Shown: positions 16,313-24,298, counted from the first letter of the stretch. The stretch: 42,090 nt of DNA from Candidatus Micrarchaeaceae archaeon (GCA_027310825.1 DAIDAC010000008.1:1-42090), one strand, 5' to 3'. Program-made: numbers and translations. The notes: generated by a model not told the origin, from the letters alone.

Positions 16313-16972
16313 TCACTGCGGCTTTGATGGTTTCGGCGGCGTCTTTGGCGCTTTCGGCGGAGCAGGAGGCTTTGGCGTCGTTGGTGCCATTGGAGGCTGT
16401 GCGCTGTCAGAAGTCAAATCGACTTTTATTGCTGCACGCTCCTCCTCTGGAGCCTGGAAGAAGTCCGCCTTTGTGAACCCCATTCTCTGAGCGATGACAT
16501 TGCCCGGGAACTGCTGGATTGCATTGTTGAAATCGAGAACGTAATCGTTGTACGATGTGCGAACGTATGAAATCTTGTTCTCCGTGTTCTCAAGCTCGTC
16601 CTGCAGAGTCTTGTAAGTGTCTGATGACTTTAGATTCGGGTAGTTTTCCGCTACCGCAAAGATCGTCTTGAGCGCCTGCGTTATCTGGTTGTTTGCCTGT
16701 GCTTTGTCCTGCACAGAACCCGACATTATCGAAGCCCTGAGAGCAGTTATCTTTGTCAGCGTTCCCTGTTCGTATTTCATGTAGCCCTTGACAGTCTCCA
16801 CGAGGTTTGGGATGAGGTCGTATCTTCTCTTGAGCTGGACGTCTATCTGCGCCCATGCGTCCTGTACCCTGTTTCTCTTTGAAATAAGCCCGTTGTAGAA
16901 CAGTATGTAACCAAGCGCGAGCGCGACTATGATAACGACAACTGCTATGCCTCCATCTAGAAGTAGACCCAT
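16313..16972 (-). CDS. lemA: LemA family protein with Pro-rich tail
   Basis: The 219-residue protein has an N-terminal membrane helix (about 8-28) followed by the LemA four-helix domain: NRVQDAWAQIDVQLKRRYDL, IPNLVETVKGY, then the AENYPNLKSS motif and YVRTSYNDYVLDFNNAI. LemA proteins have no settled function but are often linked to HtpX. The C-terminus is unusual: about 27 residues of alternating Pro, Lys, Ala and Thr after the core domain. A TATA within the 13-base palindrome AGGCTTAAAGCCT (about 17,009-17,021) and GTGAT before the ATG support the start. Confidence 0.9.
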   Translation of the reverse strand: MGLLLDGGIAVVVIIVALALGYILFYNGLISKRNRVQDAWAQIDVQLKRRYDLIPNLVETVKGYMKYEQGTLTKITALRASIMSGSVQDKAQANNQITQALKTIFAVAENYPNLKSSDTYKTLQDELENTENKISYVRTSYNDYVLDFNNAIQQFPGNVIAQRMGFTKADFFQAPEEERAAIKVDLTSDSAQPPMAPTTPKPPAPPKAPKTPPKPSKPQ

Positions 16973-17038
16973 TGTATCACTATACCTCTATCGCCAGACA
17001 GGCTTAAAGCCTTTGCTGTTTGTTAAGGCGGGCGAGAG

Positions 17039-17515
17039 TTAGTTTATGTTGATTCCTGCAGGCTTCAGCACGCTGTTGTCGAGTGCCCTGCCTACTGCAA
17101 AGCCGACGTAGAAGAATACGAACAGCTCAACATAGCCTATCACAAATCCTGGTGCGGTTGTGAATATCGATGTTCCGAAGAATGATATCACTGCGTAGTA
17201 TACCACTGCACCGAAGATTCCTCCAAATATGTCCTCGACCCAGAAGACCTTCTTGAGGCTGCTCTTTGCGTAGTCGACAAGAAGCGCTATGACGATAAGC
17301 ACAACTGCTGCAATCCAGAACGATGTTGTCGACAGCTCTGCAGCGAGAGCGTTCACGCTTCCGCTCGCATAGACCGATAGATTGAGTACGCCGAGTGCAA
17401 TTATAATTGCCGATATTACTGATACTACGAACGATTTCTTGACAAAATGCTCGTGGTTTGTCTCTATCTTTTTGGAAGCCATTTTGGCGCTTCTCCTCCT
17501 AGCTCTTCTTGCCAT
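17039..17515 (-). CDS. Four-helix membrane protein, unknown
   Basis: The 158-residue protein has a very basic N-terminus (MARRARRRSAKMASKK) and about four membrane helices (about 29-50, 66-85, 100-120, 124-145). No family is recognised. A minus-strand TATA box (TTATAAAG, about 17,550) roughly 30 bases before the ATG at 17,515 suggests a very short leader. It lies upstream of lemA-htpX on the same strand, 66 bases away with a separate promoter. Confidence 0.6.
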   Translation of the reverse strand: MARRARRRSAKMASKKIETNHEHFVKKSFVVSVISAIIIALGVLNLSVYASGSVNALAAELSTTSFWIAAVVLIVIALLVDYAKSSLKKVFWVEDIFGGIFGAVVYYAVISFFGTSIFTTAPGFVIGYVELFVFFYVGFAVGRALDNSVLKPAGININ

Positions 17516-17570
17516 TGCAACACCAATTCAGAAGATACTAACTGAAAAGCTTTATAAGCATTTCATCAGT

Positions 17571-17876
17571 TCACTCAACTCCGTCAAGGACTATCCTCTT
17601 GTCAAAAGAGCCGCGTTCCTCGGCTTTCTTTATGCGTATTGCCTCGATCTTTGAGACCGATGTGCCCTTTGCCTTGCAGATCGCATGCACAACTTCGAGG
17701 ACGTCGGCGAGTTCCTCCTCTCTTCCGCTTGCATAATATTCCGCTGCCTCTTCTCTAAGTTTCTCGCGAAGCCTCTTTTCGTATTCCGCATCGTCGGCTA
17801 CGTGTGTCTTCGGAGTCTTTCCTTCTTTTTGGACTATCTCAGGAATTTTGTCTCGCACAAGCTTATTGAACTTCAT
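17571..17876 (-). CDS. MazG-like nucleotide pyrophosphohydrolase
   Basis: The 101-residue protein begins MKFNKLVRDKIPEIVQ, the typical opening of the small MazG-like/PRA-PH phosphatase family. The metal-binding pattern follows: REEAAEY, then EELADVLEVVHAI (EExxE...ExxD). Such enzymes hydrolyse (d)NTPs to NMPs, often as nucleotide-pool cleaners. The ATG follows a perfect GGAGATG ribosome site. It lies 44 bases after the metallopeptidase gene on the same strand. A broken copy of its 5' end is at 18,866-18,947. Confidence 0.82.
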   Translation of the reverse strand: MKFNKLVRDKIPEIVQKEGKTPKTHVADDAEYEKRLREKLREEAAEYYASGREEELADVLEVVHAICKAKGTSVSKIEAIRIKKAEERGSFDKRIVLDGVE

Positions 17877-17920
17877 TTCATCTCCATATAATCTTTTGTT
17901 GCGGCTTAATAAGCATATAG

Positions 17921-18721
17921 CTAAGGAATATCTTCTTTATTTTCATTGACAAATTTCCATGATTTTTTCAAGAAATCGGCGAAGTCGGTTCTTTCATCAA
18001 AGATTTCCTGCAGGCGGGACAGCAAGGGCCTTCCATCGATTGTAGTATGATGGTATATTTCGTGGCTTTTGAAGTCGCACTTGAAGACAGCCTGGACGCA
18101 CGGGTCGCCAAGGACAATCGAGGGCACCATTTCGCTCAGCTTCCAGACCAAGTGCGGCGAATCGAACTCTTCCCTTTTTGCTTCTGGAAATATCTCTTTC
18201 CATTTCTTGAAATAGATAAAATGCAGGATCTCATGTATAGAGGTCGCGACTGCTCCGGATGGGCTAAACCGGTAGTTGATCAGGAATGTCCTTGAATCCA
18301 GGTATCTTGGACACAATGGGAGCGGAGAAACCAATGCAGAAATCTTTCTGTCCTTTTCCGACCACTTCGTCTGCACCACCTCCTCCAGTGCCCTCATTAT
18401 TCCGTCGTTTAGTTTGCCCCATTCTCGTCGGTATTGTTCTAGTGATTTTTCCAAGCCGGCATGCTCGACTACTAAAACCTCTTCGAAAAACGCGCGCTCG
18501 GCTTTTCTGCGTGCCGCTGTTCCAGACAACCGGCGAAGCCTTTCCTCTAATTCCGGATAGGTCTGATAAATATGCTTGCTCCAATTCCAGCCAGGATTTT
18601 CGGCGTTTGGATTCAAAAAGAAATCGAGAGCGCTCAACATATCGTCTATTTGCGCAATGCGCCACTCAGCCTGTGGGATTACCTTTCCTCTGCTTTTTGG
18701 CAGTTCGGATTTCAGTGTCAT
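17921..18721 (-). CDS. Putative HExxH zinc metallopeptidase, soluble
   Basis: The 266-residue protein has no signal or membrane helix. Its core is ATSIHEILHFIYFKKW, giving the HExxH zinc motif at 163-167. A downstream WKLSEMVPSI, about 33 residues on, could supply the glutamate third ligand, as in gluzincins. The N-terminal half is helical. I know of similar orphan proteins in archaea and CPR bacteria but no assigned function. It sits between a full and a broken MazG 5' end, which suggests it arrived as an insertion. An AT-only palindrome at 18,798-18,811 is the likely promoter region. Confidence 0.65.
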   Translation of the reverse strand: MTLKSELPKSRGKVIPQAEWRIAQIDDMLSALDFFLNPNAENPGWNWSKHIYQTYPELEERLRRLSGTAARRKAERAFFEEVLVVEHAGLEKSLEQYRREWGKLNDGIMRALEEVVQTKWSEKDRKISALVSPLPLCPRYLDSRTFLINYRFSPSGAVATSIHEILHFIYFKKWKEIFPEAKREEFDSPHLVWKLSEMVPSIVLGDPCVQAVFKCDFKSHEIYHHTTIDGRPLLSRLQEIFDERTDFADFLKKSWKFVNENKEDIP

Positions 18722-18865
18722 AAAATCACAAGTGGACTCTGCGAAGCTCCTGCGTGTTACGTAAAGCCCGTCCAGTATTTGGTACTAGCATTACCTGATA
18801 TTAATTAATATGCAGTTATTCGTGAACAGCCACCAGTATCCCATCGGGCAGCTCGAAGCCGTGGC

Positions 18866-18947
18866 GTAGGCTGCGTGTGTCTTCAGAGGCTTGCCCGTTT
18901 TGGACTATCTCCGGAATTTTGTCTCGCACAAGCTTGTCGAACTTCAT
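18866..18947 (-). pseudogene. Broken 5' copy of the MazG-like gene
   Basis: The ribosome site GGAGATG and the first 16 codons (MKFDKLVRDKIPEIVQ) nearly repeat those of the MazG-like gene at 17,571-17,876, with only a few substitutions. Similarity continues for about 40 more bases but with a 2-base deletion after codon 16, and is lost near 18,866. The shifted frame runs on to a stop around codon 44, so no functional enzyme can be made. The catalytic EExxE region is absent. Confidence 0.75.
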
Positions 18948-19011
18948 TTCATCTCCACATGATATTTGCACAGCGGTAGCTTTAAATATTATTTAAGGCG
19001 TAATATACTAT

Positions 19012-20025
19012 ATGGATGGATGTATGGGCGATGATGTTCCAGTTAACTTGGAGGCCGCAGGCATAGATGCTACAAGGCCTATACGAATACCGACACCCGG
19101 AGGAAGCCGCTTGAGCCAGCAGGCAGAAGCTGCTCCTGTCAAAACAGAAGAGAAAGGTACATCTGCAGCACCGAACACTATAAGAATTCCGCAAGCTGCA
19201 TGGCGATTCGATATTGAAGGGACGAATTTGAAAGCAGTAGTGGCAGGAAAGACGAGCGGCGGGCCGAAGCACGTCACAAGCAAGGGAAACCAGAAAACTG
19301 AAGATGATATACTTATAGATTCATCTTTGAAACTGCTGGCTGTTTTCGACGGAGTATCTAATTCACAGGGGCCTGGTGGTGTTTCAAGAAATGGCGGTCT
19401 TGCTGCTGTTTATGCAAAACAAGCGCTGGCTGGTGAATACAAGCTTGATGGAAAGGATATTGGCAATTCGATAAAAGGATTGCAAGAAAAATTGCTAGCT
19501 GAGGTCAATCGTGATGGGTCGGAAGTGGGAAACACGACAGTCACAGCTGCAAGCATAAATGGAGACAAGGTAACATTCGCTAATGTGGGTGATAGCCCGG
19601 CTTATTTCATAAGTGGAGGAAAGCTCGAAATGGCAGGTGTACTCGATAACAGCAAGAAAGACGCTTCCCTTCTTACGCAAATGCTTGGAAGGCCAAGCGC
19701 ACCTAACATAGAAGTGCACACGGCGACGAGACAGGTCAAGGCTGGCGACTATATAGTGCTCGGCACCGATGGCATTGAGTACCTTGCGCTTACAAAGCAT
19801 GAGGCAGACGCACTCGAACTAGATGTATCGAAGTCATACAAGGTGCGTTATGATCCAATTTTAAAAGTTAATCCGGAAAAGGTGCTCGGTTTCTCGATAG
19901 AACAGGTGTTGGAAGCACTTGCAAAGGAAAATGCGACTCCGCAAGACATTGTAGACATTGTTATGAAGTCTGCTTCTGGAACAGACGACAGGACAGTAGT
20001 CGTCGTAAAGATCGATAATAAATAA
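19012..20025 (+). CDS. PP2C-type (PPM) Ser/Thr protein phosphatase
   Basis: The 337-residue protein has a disordered N-terminus (about 1-60) followed by a PPM fold: GNQKTEDD (93-99), LLAVFDGVSN (Asp113 metal ligand), FANVGDSPAYF, IVLGTDGIEY and a terminal TDDRTVVVVKI. These match PPM metal-binding motifs, though the usual GxxRxxNED opening is altered. PPM enzymes dephosphorylate proteins in the cytoplasm with Mn/Mg. No kinase gene is nearby. A TATA-like TTTAAATATTATTTAAGG region (about 18,981-19,000) lies close to the ATG; ATG 19,024 is an alternative start. Confidence 0.85.
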   Translation: MDGCMGDDVPVNLEAAGIDATRPIRIPTPGGSRLSQQAEAAPVKTEEKGTSAAPNTIRIPQAAWRFDIEGTNLKAVVAGKTSGGPKHVTSKGNQKTEDDILIDSSLKLLAVFDGVSNSQGPGGVSRNGGLAAVYAKQALAGEYKLDGKDIGNSIKGLQEKLLAEVNRDGSEVGNTTVTAASINGDKVTFANVGDSPAYFISGGKLEMAGVLDNSKKDASLLTQMLGRPSAPNIEVHTATRQVKAGDYIVLGTDGIEYLALTKHEADALELDVSKSYKVRYDPILKVNPEKVLGFSIEQVLEALAKENATPQDIVDIVMKSASGTDDRTVVVVKIDNK

Positions 20026-20026
20026 G

Positions 20027-20098
20027 TGGACTCTGCGGGAATCGAACCCGCAACCTCCCGCTTGCAAAGCGGGCGCTCTACCATTGAGCCAAGAGCCC
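20027..20098 (-). tRNA. tRNA-Ala (UGC)
   Basis: A 72-base cloverleaf with acceptor GGGCTCT/AGAGTCC holds the G3-U70 pair that defines alanine identity, and discriminator A. The anticodon loop TTTGCAA gives UGC. The T arm is GCGGG/CCCGC with TTCGATT. No intron and no encoded CCA. The 14 bases at its 3' end (20,024-20,037) recur at 18,730-18,743. Confidence 0.95.
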
Positions 20099-20152
20099 AG
20101 ATGAAAAGTATTGTTAGAGTTAGATTATTTAGCCCTTGTGCTAGCGAGAGAA

Positions 20153-20314
20153 TTAGGCTGAATCTGTTATTCTTATCTTTATATCGCCGTCGAAGACGTT
20201 TCTGAGGAAATCTTTTAACCCGAAGCTGTTGTGCCACATTGTTTTTGCCATAGAAACAGGATTCTTTTCTTCAATGTGTGACTTGCCGATTATGGCTGTG
20301 ACGGGCAGTGCCAA
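20153..20314 (-). CDS. Possible 53-residue protein with TTG start
   Basis: An open frame starts at TTG (20,314), preceded by GTGAT, the core of the archaeal ribosome site, 5 bases upstream. It reads MALPVTAIIGKSHIEEKNPV and ends KIRITDSA. It lies 5 bases after the stop of the 20,320-20,661 gene, so it would be the last gene of a short operon. Codon composition looks like its neighbours, and the peptide has no low-complexity bias. Function unknown. The frame also has internal ATGs if TTG is not used. Confidence 0.5.
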   Translation of the reverse strand: MALPVTAIIGKSHIEEKNPVSMAKTMWHNSFGLKDFLRNVFDGDIKIRITDSA

Positions 20315-20319
20315 CTAAA

Positions 20320-20661
20320 TCACTTTCTTCCTTTCTTCTTCGCACTCTTCATTGTTTTCTTCGCTGTTCTCTTTGCCTTTGCGGACCCTGCGCTTTTCTT
20401 TGAAGGTGTTCCTGCTACGCTTCCCATTGTCAGCTTCTCTATTTCCTCAAGGCTTCTTCCTCCTGCACGCTCTTCCCTGTTCGCATTTTGCAGAAGGTCG
20501 TCGAGCACATTCTCATTCATTGGCTCGCTCTCCTTTGCAGAATTCGAGAGAAGCGCGTTCTCCAGGTCTCCTGCCTTGAGTATGCTGTTGAGGTCTCTAA
20601 GGCGCCTTATTTCCTCTATTTCTTTCGAGTATTTCCCTCTGCCCGTCTTCTGTTTAGCCAT
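20320..20661 (-). CDS. Small basic protein with Lys/Ala tail, unknown
   Basis: The 113-residue protein opens MAKQKTGRGKYSKEIEEIRR and is predicted helical through the middle. It ends in about 30 residues of Lys, Ala, Ser and Thr resembling histone-H1-like or nucleic-acid-binding tails. The ATG at 20,661 is preceded by GGTGGAAAGA, the same leader as at 12,002. A TATA (ACTTAAATAAAC, about 20,700-20,709) lies upstream. RNA or DNA binding is an inference from charge only. Confidence 0.65.
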   Translation of the reverse strand: MAKQKTGRGKYSKEIEEIRRLRDLNSILKAGDLENALLSNSAKESEPMNENVLDDLLQNANREERAGGRSLEEIEKLTMGSVAGTPSKKSAGSAKAKRTAKKTMKSAKKKGRK

Positions 20662-20740
20662 TCTTTCCACCACAGGGTTAACGTATCACTTACACGTAGG
20701 TTTATTTAAGTCTTGCCGTAAGCTTAGGCATCGTCGAATC

Positions 20741-22069
20741 TCAGAAGTTGTGCACTTCTCCAAGTTTCGGCACAATGGTGTTGTAGCGCTTCTGCCTGTA
20801 GAATTCAGCCAACGCCTCTGCCTTGTGCTTTTCGCCATGCACTATGAAGATGTTTCTTAGGTTTTTTATCTTCTTTGGGATCGACTCGAGCTGCTTCCTG
20901 TCTGCGTGTGCGCTCATCGGGAATACTTCTACGGTCATTCTGACCCTTAGCTTTGAGTCGTGGAAGTCTACTTCTTTCTTTCCCTCTTGGAGTTCTCTTC
21001 CCGGCGTTCCCTCTGCCTGGTATCCTATCAATATCATCTTGTTTGCAGGGTCTCCGGCAAGCCTCTTTAGGTAATAGACGACAGGTCCTCCTGTCAGCAT
21101 TCCGCTGGTCGTGACTATTATACTGCCACCCTGTTCTTCGATTATTTTTCCTCTCGTGCTCTTTTCTTCGACGACAACGAAGTTATCGCTTCTGAAAGGG
21201 TCGTAGTCGCTCATCAGTATTTTGCTTTGGATCTCTTTTTTGCAATATATCACATTGTGCCTGTGTATCCTCATGACTTTGTTTATCATTCCGTCTACGT
21301 AGATAGGAACCTTTGGCAGCTGCCCGGAATTCATGAAGTCGTCAAGGAATACCAATACCTCTTGTGCCCTTTGCACAGCGAAGCTCGGGATCAAGACGTT
21401 GCCTCCTGCGAGAAGGGTTTTCTTTATGCTCGCTACCATCTGGCGCGCGTTCTCCTTTTCGTTCGGATGGTTGTCGTCCTTTCCTCCATATGTGCTCTCT
21501 GTGACAAGAGTATCTGCGTTGAGGTTTTCTAGGTCTGCGCCCTCTAGCAGCTTTGACTGCATCAGGTTTATGTCTCCAGTGTAGATGACTGTTCGCTCTC
21601 TGCCCTTTTCCTTTGCAGTTATCTTGATCAGCGCGCTACCGACTATGTGGCCAGCCTTGAGGAACTCTACAGTCATGTCCTCGAACTTGAACGGCGCTCT
21701 GTATTCTATTATCTTGAAGCTCTTCACCATTCGCTCGAGTCCCTGTTTTGTCACGTCTGGAGGGTTCGACAATCGCATGTAGTCTGCAACCTGCACCTGC
21801 AATAGCTCGAATGTCGGCTTTGTGCAGAACACTTTGCCCGTATATCCCATTGAGAATATGTGCGGCAGGAAGCAGCAGTGGTCAAGGTGCGCGTGGCTTA
21901 TGAATATGCCCTTCACGTCCTTGAGCTCCTTCTGCGTCAACTGCGGATACTCGTTCTTTTTCAGTTCGATCTTTACTCCGCAGTCCATCATTATCTTTGT
22001 TCGGTCCGAGCTTAGGAGTATGCAGCTTCTGCCTACTTCTTCGGCTCCGCCGAGAAATGTCAATTTCAT
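20741..22069 (-). CDS. Beta-CASP metallo-beta-lactamase RNase, aCPSF2-like
   Basis: This family contains archaeal RNases related to eukaryal CPSF73. The 442-residue protein has HAHLDH (59-64), further metal ligands in KAGHIVGSA and YTGDIN, then the beta-CASP region with TESTYG, FAVQRAQE, TSGMLTGGP, SAHADR and a final VHGEKH. The N-terminal KH domains of aCPSF1 are absent, so it fits the shorter aCPSF2 group. It probably acts in mRNA processing or decay. The leader between TATA (GAATATATG, about 22,154-22,162) and ATG is an unusual A-rich stretch. Confidence 0.88.
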   Translation of the reverse strand: MKLTFLGGAEEVGRSCILLSSDRTKIMMDCGVKIELKKNEYPQLTQKELKDVKGIFISHAHLDHCCFLPHIFSMGYTGKVFCTKPTFELLQVQVADYMRLSNPPDVTKQGLERMVKSFKIIEYRAPFKFEDMTVEFLKAGHIVGSALIKITAKEKGRERTVIYTGDINLMQSKLLEGADLENLNADTLVTESTYGGKDDNHPNEKENARQMVASIKKTLLAGGNVLIPSFAVQRAQEVLVFLDDFMNSGQLPKVPIYVDGMINKVMRIHRHNVIYCKKEIQSKILMSDYDPFRSDNFVVVEEKSTRGKIIEEQGGSIIVTTSGMLTGGPVVYYLKRLAGDPANKMILIGYQAEGTPGRELQEGKKEVDFHDSKLRVRMTVEVFPMSAHADRKQLESIPKKIKNLRNIFIVHGEKHKAEALAEFYRQKRYNTIVPKLGEVHNF

Positions 22070-22076
22070 TTTTATT

Positions 22077-22140
22077 ACCTTTTTGTTTTATTTTTTTATT
22101 TTGTTTTTTTTTGTTTTTCTTTTTTTTCTTTCTGTTTTCT
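22077..22140 (-). promoter_or_regulatory. A-rich 5' leader of the RNase gene
   Basis: On the minus strand about 65 bases between the predicted transcript start (near 22,133) and the ATG at 22,069 consist almost entirely of A runs split by single G, C or T bases. They end in AAAAAGGTAATAAAA before the ATG. The opposite strand is a continuous U-rich tract and could terminate antisense transcripts. Confidence 0.55.
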
Positions 22141-22229
22141 TTTCTGTCTTCAAATCATATATTCAAATGGCGATGGACCTACTATTCGCTTCTTTCCGTC
22201 GCTTTCCTTTCTCAAACTGTCTGAAAGAA

Positions 22230-23105
22230 CTAGGCACTTTCGTCTTCCTCTGCTGCTTTCTTCGGCTTTTTCTTTATCACTGCGATGTCCTCAAGGTTTA
22301 TTTCATCCATCGCCTGAGGAACATGCTCATGATGCTGTTTCTTCCTTTCGCCGTGATGCTGCTGTGGCTTTTCGTGTTTGTTGCGCTCTATGCCTAGTAA
22401 CTTTCTTAGTTTATCGTAAAGTTCATCCAGCTTTTTGTCCTGCTCTTGTATCTTTGCCTCTCCTTCCGTCAGCACTTTCTTGAATTGCTCTATGTCGCTC
22501 TTGACCAGATCGTTCTTTCGCTCCAGCCTTATCGTCTTGTAGGCTTCGTTGAGCTCTTTGTTGACCTCTTCTATCTTCCTTACAAGATCCTTCTCCTCAT
22601 TGAGCGATGATGCTTCTGTTGATATCCTGAATTCGAGCTTGTTCTTCATCCTCTTTAAGTATCCGATCTTCTTCCTTTTCTCTGCGCTTTCCGGCTTCGC
22701 TCTTTCTATATCGAGAAGTCTTGTTATCGCTGCCGCTTCGGCCTCTTTGTAGCCAAGCCTTCTCCTCGATTCCTTTATCCTTATTATAATAGTGATTCGC
22801 TCCTTTCTTATGCTGTCAATCTCTGCCTTGATCTTAGCCACTTCGGGATCTGTTGAATTCTTTATCGCTTCGTTAAGCATTATTGCGAATGGCGAGAGCT
22901 GGCGTTCCTTGCCCTTTTTCTCAGGCCTTGGTGCCCTTTGCTCGGCAGGCTTTTCTGCCTTCGGCTCTGTCTTTCCTGATGCTATAGGAGGAGGCTTTGG
23001 CGGCTCCGGTGCCCCTGCACCACCGCTCTCCTTTAACTGCTGTACTTCATTATTCAGTAAATCCCCTGTAATTTTGTTAATGTGAATTGATCGGCAATTG
23101 AACAA
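22230..23105 (-). CDS. Coiled-coil protein, COG1340-like, TTG start
   Basis: The 291-residue protein has a Pro/Ala/Lys-rich N-terminal region (about 25-70), a long charged coiled coil (about 75-240) with KKIGYLKRMKNKLEFRIST and a His/Lys-rich C-terminus. It resembles the archaeal COG1340 coiled-coil family, whose role is unclear. No ATG occurs in frame before residue 76. A TATA box TTATAAAA (23,127-23,134) centred 26 bases before TTG 23,105 predicts a leaderless mRNA beginning at that TTG, so I use it. Confidence 0.7.
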   Translation of the reverse strand: MFNCRSIHINKITGDLLNNEVQQLKESGGAGAPEPPKPPPIASGKTEPKAEKPAEQRAPRPEKKGKERQLSPFAIMLNEAIKNSTDPEVAKIKAEIDSIRKERITIIIRIKESRRRLGYKEAEAAAITRLLDIERAKPESAEKRKKIGYLKRMKNKLEFRISTEASSLNEEKDLVRKIEEVNKELNEAYKTIRLERKNDLVKSDIEQFKKVLTEGEAKIQEQDKKLDELYDKLRKLLGIERNKHEKPQQHHGERKKQHHEHVPQAMDEINLEDIAVIKKKPKKAAEEDESA

Positions 23106-23109
23106 TTGC
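23092..23109. promoter_or_regulatory. 8-bp palindrome over a predicted transcript start
   Basis: GGCAATTG and CAATTGCC are perfect inverted repeats with two bases between them. They cover the predicted start site and the TTG start codon of the coiled-coil gene. The position suits an operator bound by a dimeric repressor. It lies 20 bases past the stop of the GT4 gene. Confidence 0.55.
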
Positions 23110-23128
23110 CAGTCGCTCTTTCTTTGTT

Positions 23129-24298
23129 TTATAACGGCGTAAATTTGTTTAGTATGTCTTTGTATAGGTTTAATAACTCATCGGTCATCTTGCCTATCGA
23201 GTACTGTTCTGCAGTACGCCTTGTTTCATTATATGAATCAATATTATTTAAAACCTTCTTGATTTTCGATGCACATGCCTTCGCGTCGTACGGCTTGAAC
23301 CGCTCGCCGTTCTTTCCGTTCTTTATCGCCTCTTTTAGGGCAAGGCTGTCTGCTCCGACAACAGGCTTTCCCATCGCCATAGCTTCGTATGCCACTATGC
23401 CCTGCGTCTCGAATGTCGACGCTGTGCAGAACACGTCTGACGCTGCGTAGTATTTTGGAAGCACTTTGTCGTCAACAAATCCTACGAAATCGACGACATC
23501 GTCGACTTTCAGCCTCCTGGCGAGGTTCTGGTAGTAGTTGGCTGCCGGACCTGTTCCTGCAATTATAAATCTTGCCGGCTCCTTTGCCTTCTTGAGCAGC
23601 TTTGCTGCCTTAAGAACGGTTTCAAGGTTCTTTTCCTTGCTTACCCTTCCCAAACACAAGACAATCTTCTCGTCTCGGCTCCTTTTGAGTTTCTTCCTTA
23701 GAGAACTGCCGTCGACATCTGCACTGAACCTGTTTGTGTCTATTCCGTTCGGAATGACGTTTACGTTTTCAATATCATTTTTCTTCAGAAGGTCGCTGAT
23801 TGTCTGTGACGGCGCTATGACAGAATTGCACTTGTTGTAGTAGAAACGGGCATACTTCCACGAATACCTTTTCAGCAACTTTGCAGTTGATGCCGGAGTG
23901 TATTCCTCGATTACCCTTTTGTCTGTTATCATCGTGTGGAATGTGCTGACCAACGGAAGTTTGTATATCTTAGCGAAAGCTAGCGCATATGACCCAACTA
24001 TGAATGGAGTTTGTGAGTGAACGATGTCTGGAGCTATCTCGCTGAAGTTCGCCCCTGTCTTGAACGGGGTGAGTGCAAGGTTGTACTGGGGATAAAGTCT
24101 GAACTTCATGCTTCGCAGCACGAATATGTCCTTCTCTCCCTTCACCATCTCCTTTGTCTGCCTGTTTCCAGATGCATAGATATAGACTTCGTGGCCTCTC
24201 CTCTTGAGCTCCTTCCTGAAGGACAGCATAGAGCTGACCACCCCGTCGTGAGCCGGAAGAAACGTGTCCGTATAGAATGCTATCTTCAATGTTTCCAT
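23129..24298 (-). CDS. Family 4 glycosyltransferase
   Basis: The 389-residue protein is a GT-B retaining enzyme: an N-terminal acceptor domain opening with FYTDTFLPAHDGVVSSMLSF, and a C-terminal nucleotide-sugar domain with LGRVSKEKNLETVLKAA, FVGFVDDKVLPKYYAASDVF and the E-x7-E motif in STFETQGIVAYEAMAMGKPV. It resembles archaeal and bacterial glycolipid mannosyl/glucosyltransferases acting at the inner membrane face. Donor and acceptor are not determined. Its promoter TTTTTAAAG (about 24,340-24,348) is followed by a short leader. Confidence 0.88.
   Translation of the reverse strand: METLKIAFYTDTFLPAHDGVVSSMLSFRKELKRRGHEVYIYASGNRQTKEMVKGEKDIFVLRSMKFRLYPQYNLALTPFKTGANFSEIAPDIVHSQTPFIVGSYALAFAKIYKLPLVSTFHTMITDKRVIEEYTPASTAKLLKRYSWKYARFYYNKCNSVIAPSQTISDLLKKNDIENVNVIPNGIDTNRFSADVDGSSLRKKLKRSRDEKIVLCLGRVSKEKNLETVLKAAKLLKKAKEPARFIIAGTGPAANYYQNLARRLKVDDVVDFVGFVDDKVLPKYYAASDVFCTASTFETQGIVAYEAMAMGKPVVGADSLALKEAIKNGKNGERFKPYDAKACASKIKKVLNNIDSYNETRRTAEQYSIGKMTDELLNLYKDILNKFTPL

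Noticed and set aside
21822-22397. Plus-strand frame of about 190 codons across the U-rich tract.
   Set aside because: Its product is mostly Phe and Leu from the T runs and overlaps two real minus-strand genes.
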